Assembly: GCA_051418075.1 (NCBI GenBank)
Contig: JBPRGG010000098.1
Coordinates: 1 to 62,543, forward strand
DNA: 62,543 bases
DNA from: JBPRGG01 sp051418075
GTDB lineage: Bacteria > Bacteroidota > Bacteroidia > Cytophagales > Cyclobacteriaceae
Reading direction: 5' to 3'
Shown here: piece after piece, positions 44,578 through 53,839 of the stretch
Layout: each line of letters begins with the position of its first letter
Numbering within the stretch: position 1 is the stretch's first letter
Translations under genes and position numbers: made by a program
Notes under the pieces: generated by a model
Told to the model about the DNA's origin: nothing
Database searches by the model: none
Seen by the model: only the letters and a program-made list of their open reading frames with translations

Positions 44578-46179
44578 ATGAAAAAGAGAAATTTATTCAT
44601 TTTAGTAGCGGTAAATGTGATCATTTTATTGGCTATTAATCTATTGCATAAACCCGAACAACCCAACTTAGCCCTGGAAGAATTAAAAGTTGAATATGCC
44701 CAACCTCATCAGTCATCAGTTGATCATAGTAAATTCCCGGAGCTTCAAAAAGAATTTGCCACCCCACAGGATGTCACAGAAGCCTGTATTTCCTGTCATA
44801 CAGAGAGACATAAAGAAGTGATTGAATCTTCCCACTGGAACTGGGCCCGGATCTCCTATATAGAAGGCAAAGGTCTTCGTGCCCTGGGAAAGAAAAATGT
44901 AGTGAACAATTTCTGTATTGGTTCTCAGAGTAATGAACAAGCCTGTGCCAAATGTCATATTGGTTTCGGTATGACTGATGATACTTTTGATTTCAACAAT
45001 GCCCGCAATGTAGACTGCATGGTTTGCCATGATAACAGTGAAGAATACCTAAAAGGATCAGCCACAGCAGGCTATCCCGACCGTTCAGTGAACCTGGCTA
45101 AAGTCGCTCAAAGTGTAGGAAGTCCTAAAAAGAGCAATTGTGGTACCTGCCATTTTTACAGCGGTGGTGGCAACAATGTTAAACATGGAGATCTGGAAGA
45201 AGCCCTACTGGCAACTACCAGGGAAGTGGATGTTCATATGGCTGCCAATGGCATCAATTTGGAATGTGTGGCCTGTCATACCGCCGAAAATCATGATATG
45301 AAGGGAAGGCTTTATTCTGTTTCCTCTGAAAATACCCACCGGGCTACCTGTGAACAATGTCACACCAATACACCTCATATGGAGGATATGCTTAACCGGC
45401 ATACAGCCCGTGTATCCTGCCAGGCCTGTCATATTCCGGAATATGCCAAAGAAAATGCCACCAAAATGGCCTGGAAATGGTCTGAAGCGGGAAAATTAAA
45501 AGCAGGACAACCCTATCATGAAGAGGATTCCCTGGGAAATCACACCTACCTATCCATAAAAGGTGAATTTGTCTGGGAGAAAAATGTGAAACCTGATTAT
45601 GTTTGGTTCAATGGTCATGCCAAGCATTATCTGCTGGGGGATACCATTGATATGGATCATTTACCGCTTAAAATTAATGAGCTGTTGGGTTCGGCCCGGG
45701 ACAAACAATCCAAGATCTATCCGGTAAAAATTCACCGGGGTGATCAGATCTATGATAAACAATACAAATATCTGATCCAACCCAAATTATATGCGGAAGT
45801 AGAAGGAGATAGTGCTTTCTGGAAAGATTTTGACTGGAGTACTGCTGCCGCTGCCGGTATGAAGAGGATAGGATTGCCTTACAGCGGTGAATATGGATTC
45901 ATTGAAACTGAAATGTACTGGCCTATCAATCATATGGTGGCACCAAAAGAAGAAACAGTAAGCTGTTCCGAATGTCATAACAGCCAGGATAGCCGGTTGG
46001 CATCCTTAACCAATTTTTACATGCCCGGAAGAGACAGAGAACCATTTTTTGATACCCTGGGACTCATAATAGTTACTTTGTCCGTAATTGGTGTGGTGCT
46101 GCATGGTGGTTTCAGAATTTTCTTTTACCTGAAAAACAAAGATTATAAAACCATACAAACTGATACGAAGGAGGAATAA
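44578..46179 (+). CDS. Octaheme c-type cytochrome, tetrathionate-reductase (OTR) family
   Basis: The protein has 533 aa. An N-terminal signal anchor (KKRNLFILVAVNVIILLAIN) precedes eight CxxCH heme sites. The first is C70-x2-C73-H74 (CISCHTERHK) and the last C463-x2-C466-H467. Between them lie CAKCH, CMVCH, CGTCH, CVACH, CEQCH and CQACH. A C-terminal TM segment (LGLIIVTLSVIGVVLHGGF) adds a second membrane anchor. Number and order resemble octaheme tetrathionate reductase, which reduces tetrathionate, and also nitrite and hydroxylamine, in vitro. It heads an operon with a cytochrome b and sulfur transporter genes. The natural substrate is inferred. Confidence 0.87.
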   Translation: MKKRNLFILVAVNVIILLAINLLHKPEQPNLALEELKVEYAQPHQSSVDHSKFPELQKEFATPQDVTEACISCHTERHKEVIESSHWNWARISYIEGKGLRALGKKNVVNNFCIGSQSNEQACAKCHIGFGMTDDTFDFNNARNVDCMVCHDNSEEYLKGSATAGYPDRSVNLAKVAQSVGSPKKSNCGTCHFYSGGGNNVKHGDLEEALLATTREVDVHMAANGINLECVACHTAENHDMKGRLYSVSSENTHRATCEQCHTNTPHMEDMLNRHTARVSCQACHIPEYAKENATKMAWKWSEAGKLKAGQPYHEEDSLGNHTYLSIKGEFVWEKNVKPDYVWFNGHAKHYLLGDTIDMDHLPLKINELLGSARDKQSKIYPVKIHRGDQIYDKQYKYLIQPKLYAEVEGDSAFWKDFDWSTAAAAGMKRIGLPYSGEYGFIETEMYWPINHMVAPKEETVSCSECHNSQDSRLASLTNFYMPGRDREPFFDTLGLIIVTLSVIGVVLHGGFRIFFYLKNKDYKTIQTDTKEE

Positions 46180-46191
46180 TTAATACCTGTT

Positions 46192-46851
46192 ATGAAAAAA
46201 ATCTATATCTATAAGAAATTTGAACGATTCTGGCATTGGTCTCAGTCAGCCCTGATCATATTCCTGGCCATTACCGGTTTTGAAGTACATGATTCCATCC
46301 ATATTTTTGGATATGAAGCAGCAGTTTTTTTTCATAGAACGGCTTCATACCTGCTATTGGGTCTAATTGCTTTTGCCATTTTCTGGCATTTTACAACGGG
46401 AGAATGGAAACAGTATATTCCAACTACCAAAAAAATCAAGGATCAGATCAGGTTTTACACTACTGGTATATTCAAAAATGAACGCCATCCTGATCAGAAG
46501 ACTCATCTGAAAAAGTTAAACCCTTTGCAGGTCTGGACCTACCTGGGATTTAAGATCCTGATCATTCCGGTAATGGTGGTTTCGGGCTTACTCTATATGT
46601 TTCATAAGCATATTGATGCCAATGATATTGTAGTGATCAGTGATTTCAGTCTTAAGGCCATCGCTGTATGGCATACCTTCGGTGCCTGGCTGCTGGTGGC
46701 ATTTATTATCATGCATGTATATATGACTACCACCGGGCATACGCCGGTTTCCAATATCAAAGCCGTGATCACTGGTTATGAGGATCAGGAAGAAGCAGAT
46801 AAAACACCGGAAATTCAAAAGGAAAAAGAAGTCGATTTACAATTAAAATAG
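46192..46851 (+). CDS. Cytochrome b561/Ni-hydrogenase-type diheme cytochrome b
   Basis: The protein has 219 aa with four TM helices and paired His for heme b: ERFWHWSQSALIIFLAITGF, FFHRTASYLLLGLIAFAIFW and VWHTFGAWLLVAFIIMHVYM. It matches the b subunit family (PF01292) that passes quinol electrons to periplasmic enzymes. It starts 12 nt after the octaheme gene, so it is the likely membrane electron donor: quinol to cytochrome b to octaheme cytochrome. The extended C-terminus (YEDQEEADKTPEIQKEKE) is charged and cytoplasmic. Confidence 0.88.
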   Translation: MKKIYIYKKFERFWHWSQSALIIFLAITGFEVHDSIHIFGYEAAVFFHRTASYLLLGLIAFAIFWHFTTGEWKQYIPTTKKIKDQIRFYTTGIFKNERHPDQKTHLKKLNPLQVWTYLGFKILIIPVMVVSGLLYMFHKHIDANDIVVISDFSLKAIAVWHTFGAWLLVAFIIMHVYMTTTGHTPVSNIKAVITGYEDQEEADKTPEIQKEKEVDLQLK

Positions 46852-46857
46852 AATATA

Positions 46858-47385
46858 ATGGCCATGAAACCTAAACCCTATATGAATCCCTATCTGGCAG
46901 GTTTGCTGTTGGGATTTGTCTTGTTAGCCACCATTTATATTACTGGCCGGGGACTTGGTGCCAGTGGTGGTATTAAAAGTGTTGTTTTATCAGGAGTAAA
47001 AACTGCTACTCCACAGCATTGGGACAATGCGGTTTATTACCAGGATTATAATGAATTGCATCCTGATGAAAGTCCGCTGCGCTCCTGGTTATTTTTTGAG
47101 GTAGTGGGAGTATTTATTGGGGCCATGATATCTGGCATTATTTCTAACCGGATGTCTTTAAAGCTGGAAAAAGGTCCCCGCATATCAAATAACAGCCGTT
47201 TGATTTTTGCCGCCTTAGGTGGGGCCTTATTTGGATTCGGCTCCCAATTGGGCCGTGGATGCACCAGTGGATCTGCTTTAAGTGGAATGGCTGTGATGTC
47301 GTTTGGTGGTATTATCACCATGCTGGCCATATTCGGAGGGGCTTATGCCCTTGCATTTTTCTTCAGAAAACTTTGGTTAAAATAA
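46858..47385 (+). CDS. YeeE/YedE-family sulfur transporter, first half
   Basis: The protein has 175 aa with about four TM segments. The signature GRGCTSGSALSGMA (near 139-152) holds the conserved Cys. YeeE/YedE proteins of the TsuA group carry thiosulfate across the inner membrane by relay between Cys residues (established for TsuA). Here the transporter is split in two genes; the second half follows after 15 nt. A long periplasmic loop (PQHWDNAVYYQDYNELHPDE) separates TM1 and TM2. In this operon it may import thiosulfate released by tetrathionate reduction. Confidence 0.85.
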   Translation: MAMKPKPYMNPYLAGLLLGFVLLATIYITGRGLGASGGIKSVVLSGVKTATPQHWDNAVYYQDYNELHPDESPLRSWLFFEVVGVFIGAMISGIISNRMSLKLEKGPRISNNSRLIFAALGGALFGFGSQLGRGCTSGSALSGMAVMSFGGIITMLAIFGGAYALAFFFRKLWLK

Positions 47386-47400
47386 TTAAAAAAATTAGCA

Positions 47401-48600
47401 ATGGGACCTTTAGTACCTGAGATTATCAGTAATGAATTTAACTTTATAATAGCCTTTATAATAGGTATTTTCTTTGGCTTTGCTTTGGAACAGGCCGGGT
47501 TTTCCTCTACCAAAAAGCTGGTGGGATTATTCTATGGCTATGATTTTACGGTGTTAAAAGTTTTTTTCACCGCCGGAGTAACCGCTATGACCGGTGTACT
47601 GTTATTGACCCACCTGGGTTACCTGGACATGCGGATGGTATATATTAATCCTACCTATTTAAACTCAGCCATTATAGGGGGAGTGATTATGGGGGCCGGA
47701 TTTATTGTGGGCGGATTTTGCCCCGGTACAAGTGTATGTGCGGCCGCAGTAGGAAAGTTAGATGCCTGGTCTTTTATAGGAGGATCCCTCCTTGGAGTGC
47801 TGGCATTTGCTGAATTTTATCCTTTGATTGAAGGAATGTACCTGGCTAATAATATGGGAGATGTAACCATGTATGAAATGCTGAATATTTCTCCTGAATT
47901 ATTCGGCATCTTATTGGCCCTGATAGCCATAGCAGCCTTTTATTTTACCGGATTAATTGAAGATAAAGTAAATGGTATCCGTACACAGTATTCCTATTCC
48001 AAAGTGGTAAAATATGCCGCAGTAGCCGTAGTTCCCTTTATTTTTGTATCATTTGTTTCATTTACACCCAACCAGAAGGAGTATTTGTTTGCCAAAGCTG
48101 AAAAACAAATGGAAGAAGGATCTGTGTACATCAATATTTATGATCTGGATCACCTGGCTGATGAATTGGCCCACCAGGCCCATCGATTTAATGTAATCGA
48201 TATCAGGAGTGCTGAAGCTTTTAAAGAATTTAGTATACCAACCTCAGTAAATGTGCCCTTAGATAGTATGCTAAAAAAAGAATATCATTATTTATACAAA
48301 AAACCCTATAAGGTAAATGTCTTTTATGGTGAAAATGAAGAAGATGCTAAAAAAGCATACCTTTTGGCCAGCATGTTAGGTGATGCAGATAATTATGTAC
48401 TTTTATCAAACGCAGAGGAATTCCGACAATTATATTATGAGCCGGTCATTCCTCCGGCCAATGCACCAAAGGAGGTGAAAGATAGATTTCAGTTCAGAAT
48501 GAAAATTGGTACCCAACTCCAAGAAATTGAAGAACGGCTTAAAAATCTGCATGAACCGGTGAAGAAGGAAATTAAAAAGGTACAAGGTGGGTGCGCATAA
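47401..48600 (+). CDS. YeeE/YedE-family sulfur transporter, second half, fused to degenerate rhodanese domain
   Basis: The protein has 399 aa. Residues 1-220 form the second YeeE half with GFALEQAGFSSTKKLVG and GGFCPGTSVCAAAVGKL, which holds the second conserved Cys set. A further TM at about 200-220 leads to a soluble rhodanese-like domain (about 240-350). There NVIDIRSAEAFKEF is kept, but the catalytic Cys loop reads NVFYGENEEDA, with G310 where Cys is expected. The chain ends in the C-terminal Cys of GGCA. The rhodanese part may bind rather than transfer sulfur. The next gene starts 14 nt before this stop. Confidence 0.85.
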   Translation: MGPLVPEIISNEFNFIIAFIIGIFFGFALEQAGFSSTKKLVGLFYGYDFTVLKVFFTAGVTAMTGVLLLTHLGYLDMRMVYINPTYLNSAIIGGVIMGAGFIVGGFCPGTSVCAAAVGKLDAWSFIGGSLLGVLAFAEFYPLIEGMYLANNMGDVTMYEMLNISPELFGILLALIAIAAFYFTGLIEDKVNGIRTQYSYSKVVKYAAVAVVPFIFVSFVSFTPNQKEYLFAKAEKQMEEGSVYINIYDLDHLADELAHQAHRFNVIDIRSAEAFKEFSIPTSVNVPLDSMLKKEYHYLYKKPYKVNVFYGENEEDAKKAYLLASMLGDADNYVLLSNAEEFRQLYYEPVIPPANAPKEVKDRFQFRMKIGTQLQEIEERLKNLHEPVKKEIKKVQGGCA

Positions 48601-49822
48601 TCAGGAAAACAAAGCATCAAATAAATTTAATATCAATCAGCCAGTACAGGAAAAATCAAAGTGGAGCTACGGCAATAGCTTCATCTTTGGCTTTACGTTG
48701 CTTACAACGGGTTTTTTACTGGAAACATTTCAGGTTCCATTTATAAAAATCCCTGCCTTTCCCGGAAATATTTATATTGGCTTGGTTTTTATTAATCTGC
48801 TCTTGTTCAGTTATTTTACCCTGAGAACCCATCCGGTAATAGTTTGGCTGATGTCAGTACCCGCTTCCATCAGTGCCATTTCCTTTTATACCCTATTGAT
48901 AATATCTATGGGATTTATACCCCAGGATCAGGTGGCCGGAGGTATGATTTCACTGCTTGGACTTGACCATGTGGTTTCAAGCTGGCCCTTTCTGATTATC
49001 CAGTTTTTTTTCCTGGTTACCCTGGGAATGGTCACGTTGAAAAGAACCATTCCATTCAAATTCAAAAACTGGGGTTTTATTCTGAATCATTTGGGATTAT
49101 GGCTGATAATTTTTGCCGCTGCCCTGGGAACTGGCGATTTCAGGCGACTCAACCTGTTAGTATTTGAAAATGAAACTGCCTCGATAGCAGTGGATCGAGC
49201 TGGAAATCGCTACAGGTTGCCATTTGCCGTCCACTTGTACGACTTTAATATTAAACAATATCCCCCAAAAATGGCCCTGGTAGACCAACATTCAGGTACC
49301 ATTATCGCCACTTCCTTAATTCCAGCCAAAAATGATCCGAAATCTGTTCAATTGGATAACTGGAAAATTATTATTGATAAAGTAGAAGTTATTCCTACTG
49401 AAGCTGGTGCAAGAGAGGTTTATAAATTTGTAGCCAGGCAGGGTGAATCAGTCAGAGAGGGTTTGTTACATTTGCAACCTGATCGAAATCCGGCAGTGGC
49501 TCAATTAAATCAGGATCAATTATTAGCCCTTTTACCCCCTGAGCCTCAAAAATATATTTCCCAGGTAAAAATCATGGATCAGGAGCAGGAAAAGGAGGAT
49601 TCCATCGTGGTAAATCAACCGTCCGCTTTTGCCGGATGGAAAATATATCAATCCAGCTATGATGAATCTGCCGGGGCAGACTCAGCTTATTCTGTTTTTG
49701 AAGTGATCACCGATCCCTGGATCCCGGTGGTTTACCTGGGTTTGTTTATGCTGATTGTGGGAGCAGTTTATTTAATGTGGACAGGGAACAATTTAAAATC
49801 AGACGAAAATGGGTTGGAGTAA
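48587..49822 (+). CDS. ResB/Ccs1-like System II cytochrome c biogenesis protein
   Basis: The protein has 411 aa with a GTG start that overlaps the previous gene by 14 nt; no other start is near. Four TM segments lie in the first 180 residues (for example IYIGLVFINLLLFSYFTL and FILNHLGLWLIIFAAALG), followed by a large periplasmic beta domain (FAVHLYDFNIKQYPPKMALV) and a last TM (VYLGLFMLIVGAVYLMW). With CcsA it delivers and attaches heme to apocytochromes c in the periplasm. Adjacent ccsA and octaheme genes support the call. Many Bacteroidota encode ResB and CcsA together. Confidence 0.85.
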   Translation: MGAHNQENKASNKFNINQPVQEKSKWSYGNSFIFGFTLLTTGFLLETFQVPFIKIPAFPGNIYIGLVFINLLLFSYFTLRTHPVIVWLMSVPASISAISFYTLLIISMGFIPQDQVAGGMISLLGLDHVVSSWPFLIIQFFFLVTLGMVTLKRTIPFKFKNWGFILNHLGLWLIIFAAALGTGDFRRLNLLVFENETASIAVDRAGNRYRLPFAVHLYDFNIKQYPPKMALVDQHSGTIIATSLIPAKNDPKSVQLDNWKIIIDKVEVIPTEAGAREVYKFVARQGESVREGLLHLQPDRNPAVAQLNQDQLLALLPPEPQKYISQVKIMDQEQEKEDSIVVNQPSAFAGWKIYQSSYDESAGADSAYSVFEVITDPWIPVVYLGLFMLIVGAVYLMWTGNNLKSDENGLE

Positions 49823-50609
49823 TTTTATAGTATTTATCTCAGGTTCTCTGCTGTTTTGGCTGGGAGGCATGGCTACGCCCCTGATTTCGCCTGGTTGGAA
49901 TAAGAAAAGAACCTTGACTATCCTGTTAACTGGAATAGGCATTTTCATCATGTTATTGTTTATCATACAATTATGGACCAGCCTGGGTCGCCCTCCTTTA
50001 CGGACTTTGGGTGAAACCCGCCTCTGGTATGCTTTTTTCCTGCCGGTAATTGGCCTTTTGCTCTATATCCGCTGGAACCTGCACTGGGCATTGACTTACA
50101 GCTTATTAATGTCCTTGTTGTTCCTGGTAATCAATTTGTTGAAGCCGGAAACCCATGACCAGACCTTAATGCCGGCGTTACAAAGCGGCTGGTTTATTCC
50201 CCATGTTTTGGTTTATATATTTGCCTATGCTATTTTAGCTGCCAGTGCCATAGTTGCGGTGAGAGGTTTGTTTCAGCATTATTATAAAAAAGCAACAATC
50301 AACTATCTCGAAAAAGCTGATATTCTGGTTTATCTGGGTTTTGCTTTTCTTTCCCTGGGGTTGGTATTCGGGGCATTATGGGCCAAAGAAGCCTGGGGAC
50401 ACTACTGGACCTGGGATCCTAAGGAAACCTGGGCTTTACTTACCTGGCTGTTTTACCTGGTATATATTCATTTGCGCTATCACAGACCTCAGCAAAAGCT
50501 GGCGCATTCCTGGGTACTGGCCCTGGCTTTTGTGGTTTTGCTGATCTGCTGGTTTGGCATCAATTATTTACAGGTAGGTGATAATAGCGTACATACCTAT
50601 TCAAATTAG
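49809..50609 (+). CDS. ccsA: CcsA-family heme export and ligation protein (System II)
   Basis: The protein has 266 aa and eight predicted TM helices. The WWD heme-handling motif is clear: WGHYWTWDPKETWALLTWL, at about residues 197-215. Periplasmic His residues flank it (GWFIPHVLVYIFAYA; AHSWVLALAFVV). It overlaps the ResB gene by 14 nt and ends the six-gene operon. With ResB it forms the cytochrome c synthase; in this operon it probably loads the eight hemes of the octaheme cytochrome, though it may serve all c-type cytochromes of the cell. Confidence 0.92.
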   Translation: MGWSNFIVFISGSLLFWLGGMATPLISPGWNKKRTLTILLTGIGIFIMLLFIIQLWTSLGRPPLRTLGETRLWYAFFLPVIGLLLYIRWNLHWALTYSLLMSLLFLVINLLKPETHDQTLMPALQSGWFIPHVLVYIFAYAILAASAIVAVRGLFQHYYKKATINYLEKADILVYLGFAFLSLGLVFGALWAKEAWGHYWTWDPKETWALLTWLFYLVYIHLRYHRPQQKLAHSWVLALAFVVLLICWFGINYLQVGDNSVHTYSN

Positions 50610-50776
50610 AGCCTGGAGAAATTATATTGGGTTCTCCTTTAGTTGGAAATAATCCTATGGGTAAACTCTGGCAATAACTTTGAAAATTTTGACTAAAGAA
50701 ATATATAAATCATTATCAAAATCAACCTGCCTGAACTATTTTTGAGGTTGATTAAATAAGGCCTATATCATACAAC

Positions 50777-51571
50777 ATGAAACAATACCATGATTTAATG
50801 CAGCATATCCTGGATCAGGGAGTCAGAAAATCAGACCGGACCGGCACCGGAACATTGAGTGTTTTTGGTTATCAGATGCGATTTGATCTTGGTCAGGGTT
50901 TCCCCTGTATCACCACCAAAAAATTGCATTTACGGTCGATCATATATGAGTTGCTATGGTTTTTAAAAGGAGAAAGCAATATTAAGTATCTGAAAGAAAA
51001 TGGTGTTTCCATTTGGGACGAATGGGCTGATGAAAATGGAGAATTGGGCCCGGTATATGGGGTACAATGGCGAAGTTGGCCAGATTATCAGGGAGGAACC
51101 ATAGACCAGATCTCACAATTGATTGAACAAATTAAAACCAATCCGGATTCCCGCAGGTTAATGGTCAGCGCCTGGAATGTGGCACTGGTCGATAATATGG
51201 CTTTGCCACCTTGCCATACTTTTTTTCAGTTTTATGTGGCTGAAGGAAAACTGTCTTGCCAGCTTTATCAGCGCAGCGCCGATGTTTTTTTAGGCGTTCC
51301 TTTTAATATTGCCTCTTATGCCTTGCTGACTATGATGGTTGCCCAGGTGACGGGTCTTCAACCGGGAGACTTCATCCATACTTTTGGCGATGCGCATCTC
51401 TATTTGAATCATTTGGAACAGGCAAAGCTGCAGCTTAGCCGGGCACATCGCTCCTTGCCGGTAATGAAAATCAACCCGGCCGTGAAAAGCATTTTTGACT
51501 TCAGGTATGAAGATTTTAAATTAGCAAATTATGACCCTCATCCTCACATCAAAGCCCCTGTAGCTGTTTAA
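50777..51571 (+). CDS. thyA: Thymidylate synthase
   Basis: The protein has 264 aa, the same length as E. coli ThyA. It methylates dUMP to dTMP with methylene-tetrahydrofolate. Visible are DRTGTGTLSVFGYQMRFDL, the catalytic Cys in ALPPCHTFFQF, the dUMP-binding SCQLYQRSADVFLGVPFNIA, and HTFGDAHLY near the C-terminus. The C-terminal IKAPVAV matches the usual closing tail. No folA is adjacent. Confidence 0.98.
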   Translation: MKQYHDLMQHILDQGVRKSDRTGTGTLSVFGYQMRFDLGQGFPCITTKKLHLRSIIYELLWFLKGESNIKYLKENGVSIWDEWADENGELGPVYGVQWRSWPDYQGGTIDQISQLIEQIKTNPDSRRLMVSAWNVALVDNMALPPCHTFFQFYVAEGKLSCQLYQRSADVFLGVPFNIASYALLTMMVAQVTGLQPGDFIHTFGDAHLYLNHLEQAKLQLSRAHRSLPVMKINPAVKSIFDFRYEDFKLANYDPHPHIKAPVAV

Positions 51572-51715
51572 AATTTAAAATTTCAATGATTTCTTTTTAA
51601 CTGTGGTTTTTGATTTTTTAAGCTTAAAATACAGATTCACATAAAGATATTACCATCTATCAATTATTTATTTTATGGTAAGGCTTTTGTCACTAAAATT
51701 GGGTGAAATATTAGT

Positions 51716-52393
51716 ATGCCGGAAAAAAGTAGCATTTTTGATATGATTGGTCCCATCATGATAGGGCCTTCAAGTTCTCACACTGCAGGTGTGGTCAGAA
51801 TCGGCCGGGTTGCCATCAGGATTCTGGGTACAGCTCCGGAAGAGGCGCAGATAACATTTTATAATTCATTTGCCCGGACTTACCAGGGGCATGGCAGTGA
51901 TAGAGCCATTCTGGCTGGTTTGATGGATTATAAAACTGATGACATTCGGATCAGGGATTCTTTTGAATATATCAAACAAAAAGGAATCAAATACACCTTC
52001 AGGTCAATTGGGAATGCAGCTACAATGCATCCCAACACCGTAAAATTATTCCTGAAAGCAGGGGAGAGACAAGTGGAAGTAATAGGGGAAAGTCGGGGAG
52101 GAGGCATGATCAATATTGCTGAAATTAATGGTTTTACTGCTAATTTTAGTGCTAATCTGCATACCCTGATCATCACTGCAGATGACACTAAAGGAAGTAT
52201 TGCATTTATTACAGATATTTTGAATCATGATGATTGTAATATTGCAACCATGTCTGTTTCCAGGAAAGGAAAACATGACCTGGCCTGCCAGGTAATTGAG
52301 ATGGACTCAGGTTTGAGGCCACTCACTATTGAGTACTTAAAAAGTTTGAATTGGATCAGGGAGGTAAATTACATCCCAAATATTGACATTTAA
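51716..52393 (+). CDS. sdaAB: L-serine dehydratase, iron-sulfur-dependent, beta subunit
   Basis: The protein has 225 aa. Residues 1-145 match the beta subunit (FDMIGPIMIGPSSSHTAGVV, then TYQGHGSDRAILAGLMDY). Residues about 150-225 form an ACT domain (LIITADDTKGSIAFITDILN). The partner alpha subunit (sdaAA), which carries the 4Fe-4S cluster, is not adjacent, so it must be encoded elsewhere. The pair deaminates serine to pyruvate. A TolC-type gene begins one base after its stop. Confidence 0.93.
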   Translation: MPEKSSIFDMIGPIMIGPSSSHTAGVVRIGRVAIRILGTAPEEAQITFYNSFARTYQGHGSDRAILAGLMDYKTDDIRIRDSFEYIKQKGIKYTFRSIGNAATMHPNTVKLFLKAGERQVEVIGESRGGGMINIAEINGFTANFSANLHTLIITADDTKGSIAFITDILNHDDCNIATMSVSRKGKHDLACQVIEMDSGLRPLTIEYLKSLNWIREVNYIPNIDI

Positions 52394-52394
52394 T

Positions 52395-53837
52395 ATGAAA
52401 AAAAGGATAATTATATTTGGCATGGTTGTTTTTGGCTGGAATTTTCAGGCGGTTGGCCAAACAGAAGAAAATGTCTGGACATTGCAGGAATGTGTGGAAT
52501 ACGCTGAAGAAAACAGCCTTACGGTAAAGAGAAACGAACTTGGAGTAGATCGAAATGAGGTCAATTTAATGCAAAGTAGGGCCCAGCGTTATCCTACAAT
52601 TAATTCAGGCGGGCAATACGGGTACAGGTGGGGACGTTCAATTGACCCTACTTCCAACCTGTTTGTGACCCAGCGAATAGCTTCAGCCGGTATATCCGGC
52701 AACAGTAGTCTGTTACTGTTCAACGGGATGCAGATTACCAATGCCATTCAGCAGGATAAAGTGAACCTGGAGGTTAGTCAGTATGACCTGGAAGCAGCCA
52801 AAGACAATGTAGCCCTGGATGTAACTACATTTTATCTGGATGTGATCCTCAACAAAGAATTATTAAATAATTCCCAACTACAATTAGAAACCACACAGGC
52901 GCAGATGGACAGGACTGAAAAGCTGGTCGATGCTGGCTCCCTGCCAATCTCAGATCTGCTGGACCTTCGGGCCCAGTTAGCCAGTAATGAAGCAGAAGTA
53001 ATTAATGCTGAAAATGCCCTGAACATATCTTTACTCAACCTGCAACAAATTATGCAATTGCCAGCTGATGAGGAATTTGATGTATTAGTCCCTGATATAG
53101 ATATTGATAATGTTACCATTGAAAGTTTATCAGTGAATGAGGTATACCAGGAAGCATTGACCCATCTCCCGGTAATAAAGAGTGCTTCATTAAGTGTGCA
53201 GAGCTCTGAAATAGGCATTCAGCTGGCTCAGGGAGGTTATTATCCTTCCTTATCTTTGAATGGTAATCTTTTTACCAATTATTCGGATGCAGCCCCGGGT
53301 CCAAGGATACCGGATGAGACCCAGAGCCGGGAGCAGATTATAGGCTATATCACCGGGGATCCTTCTACCACTGTATCTACCATCATTCCGGGATTTACCT
53401 CGGACCCCAACTATGGCTGGTTTGAACAATTTGAAGATAACCTCAGTAAAGCATTAACCCTTAATTTATCGGTACCAATTTTTAACGGCTTTAATGTTAG
53501 ATCCAATGTACAAAGGGCTAAAATAACGCAGCTGGAAGCCGAAATAAATCAACAGGAGGTAAAAAATCAGCTAAGACAAAACATAGAAAGGTCATTTTAT
53601 GATGCCAGGGCAGCAGCCAAAACCTATGCCTCTGCTTTGGTACAGGTGGAGGCTTTGGAAGAATCATTCCGTTCTATAGAAAAAAGGTACAATATAGGTG
53701 CAGTAAATTTTGTTGATTATCAAATAGCTAATAATAATCTGTTCCAGGCCCGGTCAGATTTATTAAGATCTAAGTATTCCTTCATATTCAGAGAAAAGAT
53801 CCTGGATTTTTATATGGGTAAACCCTTAATATTTTAG
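52395..53837 (+). CDS. TolC-family outer membrane efflux protein
   Basis: From the ATG at 52395 the protein is 480 aa (a TTG 12 nt earlier is less likely). The signal peptide is MKKRIIIFGMVVFGWNFQAV. Two coiled-coil outer-membrane-efflux repeats are visible (QLETTQAQMDRTEKLVDAGS; RYNIGAVNFVDYQIANNNLF), with helical hairpins to the end. It forms the outer-membrane duct of a tripartite pump or exporter. A membrane-fusion protein gene starts 2 nt beyond its stop, but no inner-membrane pump gene is present nearby. Confidence 0.93.
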   Translation: MKKRIIIFGMVVFGWNFQAVGQTEENVWTLQECVEYAEENSLTVKRNELGVDRNEVNLMQSRAQRYPTINSGGQYGYRWGRSIDPTSNLFVTQRIASAGISGNSSLLLFNGMQITNAIQQDKVNLEVSQYDLEAAKDNVALDVTTFYLDVILNKELLNNSQLQLETTQAQMDRTEKLVDAGSLPISDLLDLRAQLASNEAEVINAENALNISLLNLQQIMQLPADEEFDVLVPDIDIDNVTIESLSVNEVYQEALTHLPVIKSASLSVQSSEIGIQLAQGGYYPSLSLNGNLFTNYSDAAPGPRIPDETQSREQIIGYITGDPSTTVSTIIPGFTSDPNYGWFEQFEDNLSKALTLNLSVPIFNGFNVRSNVQRAKITQLEAEINQQEVKNQLRQNIERSFYDARAAAKTYASALVQVEALEESFRSIEKRYNIGAVNFVDYQIANNNLFQARSDLLRSKYSFIFREKILDFYMGKPLIF

Positions 53838-53839
53838 TG

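Noticed and set aside
50615..50637. GGAGAA/TTCTCC inverted repeat after ccsA
   Set aside because: A 6-bp stem with an 11-nt loop and only three T residues after it; too weak for a terminator call.
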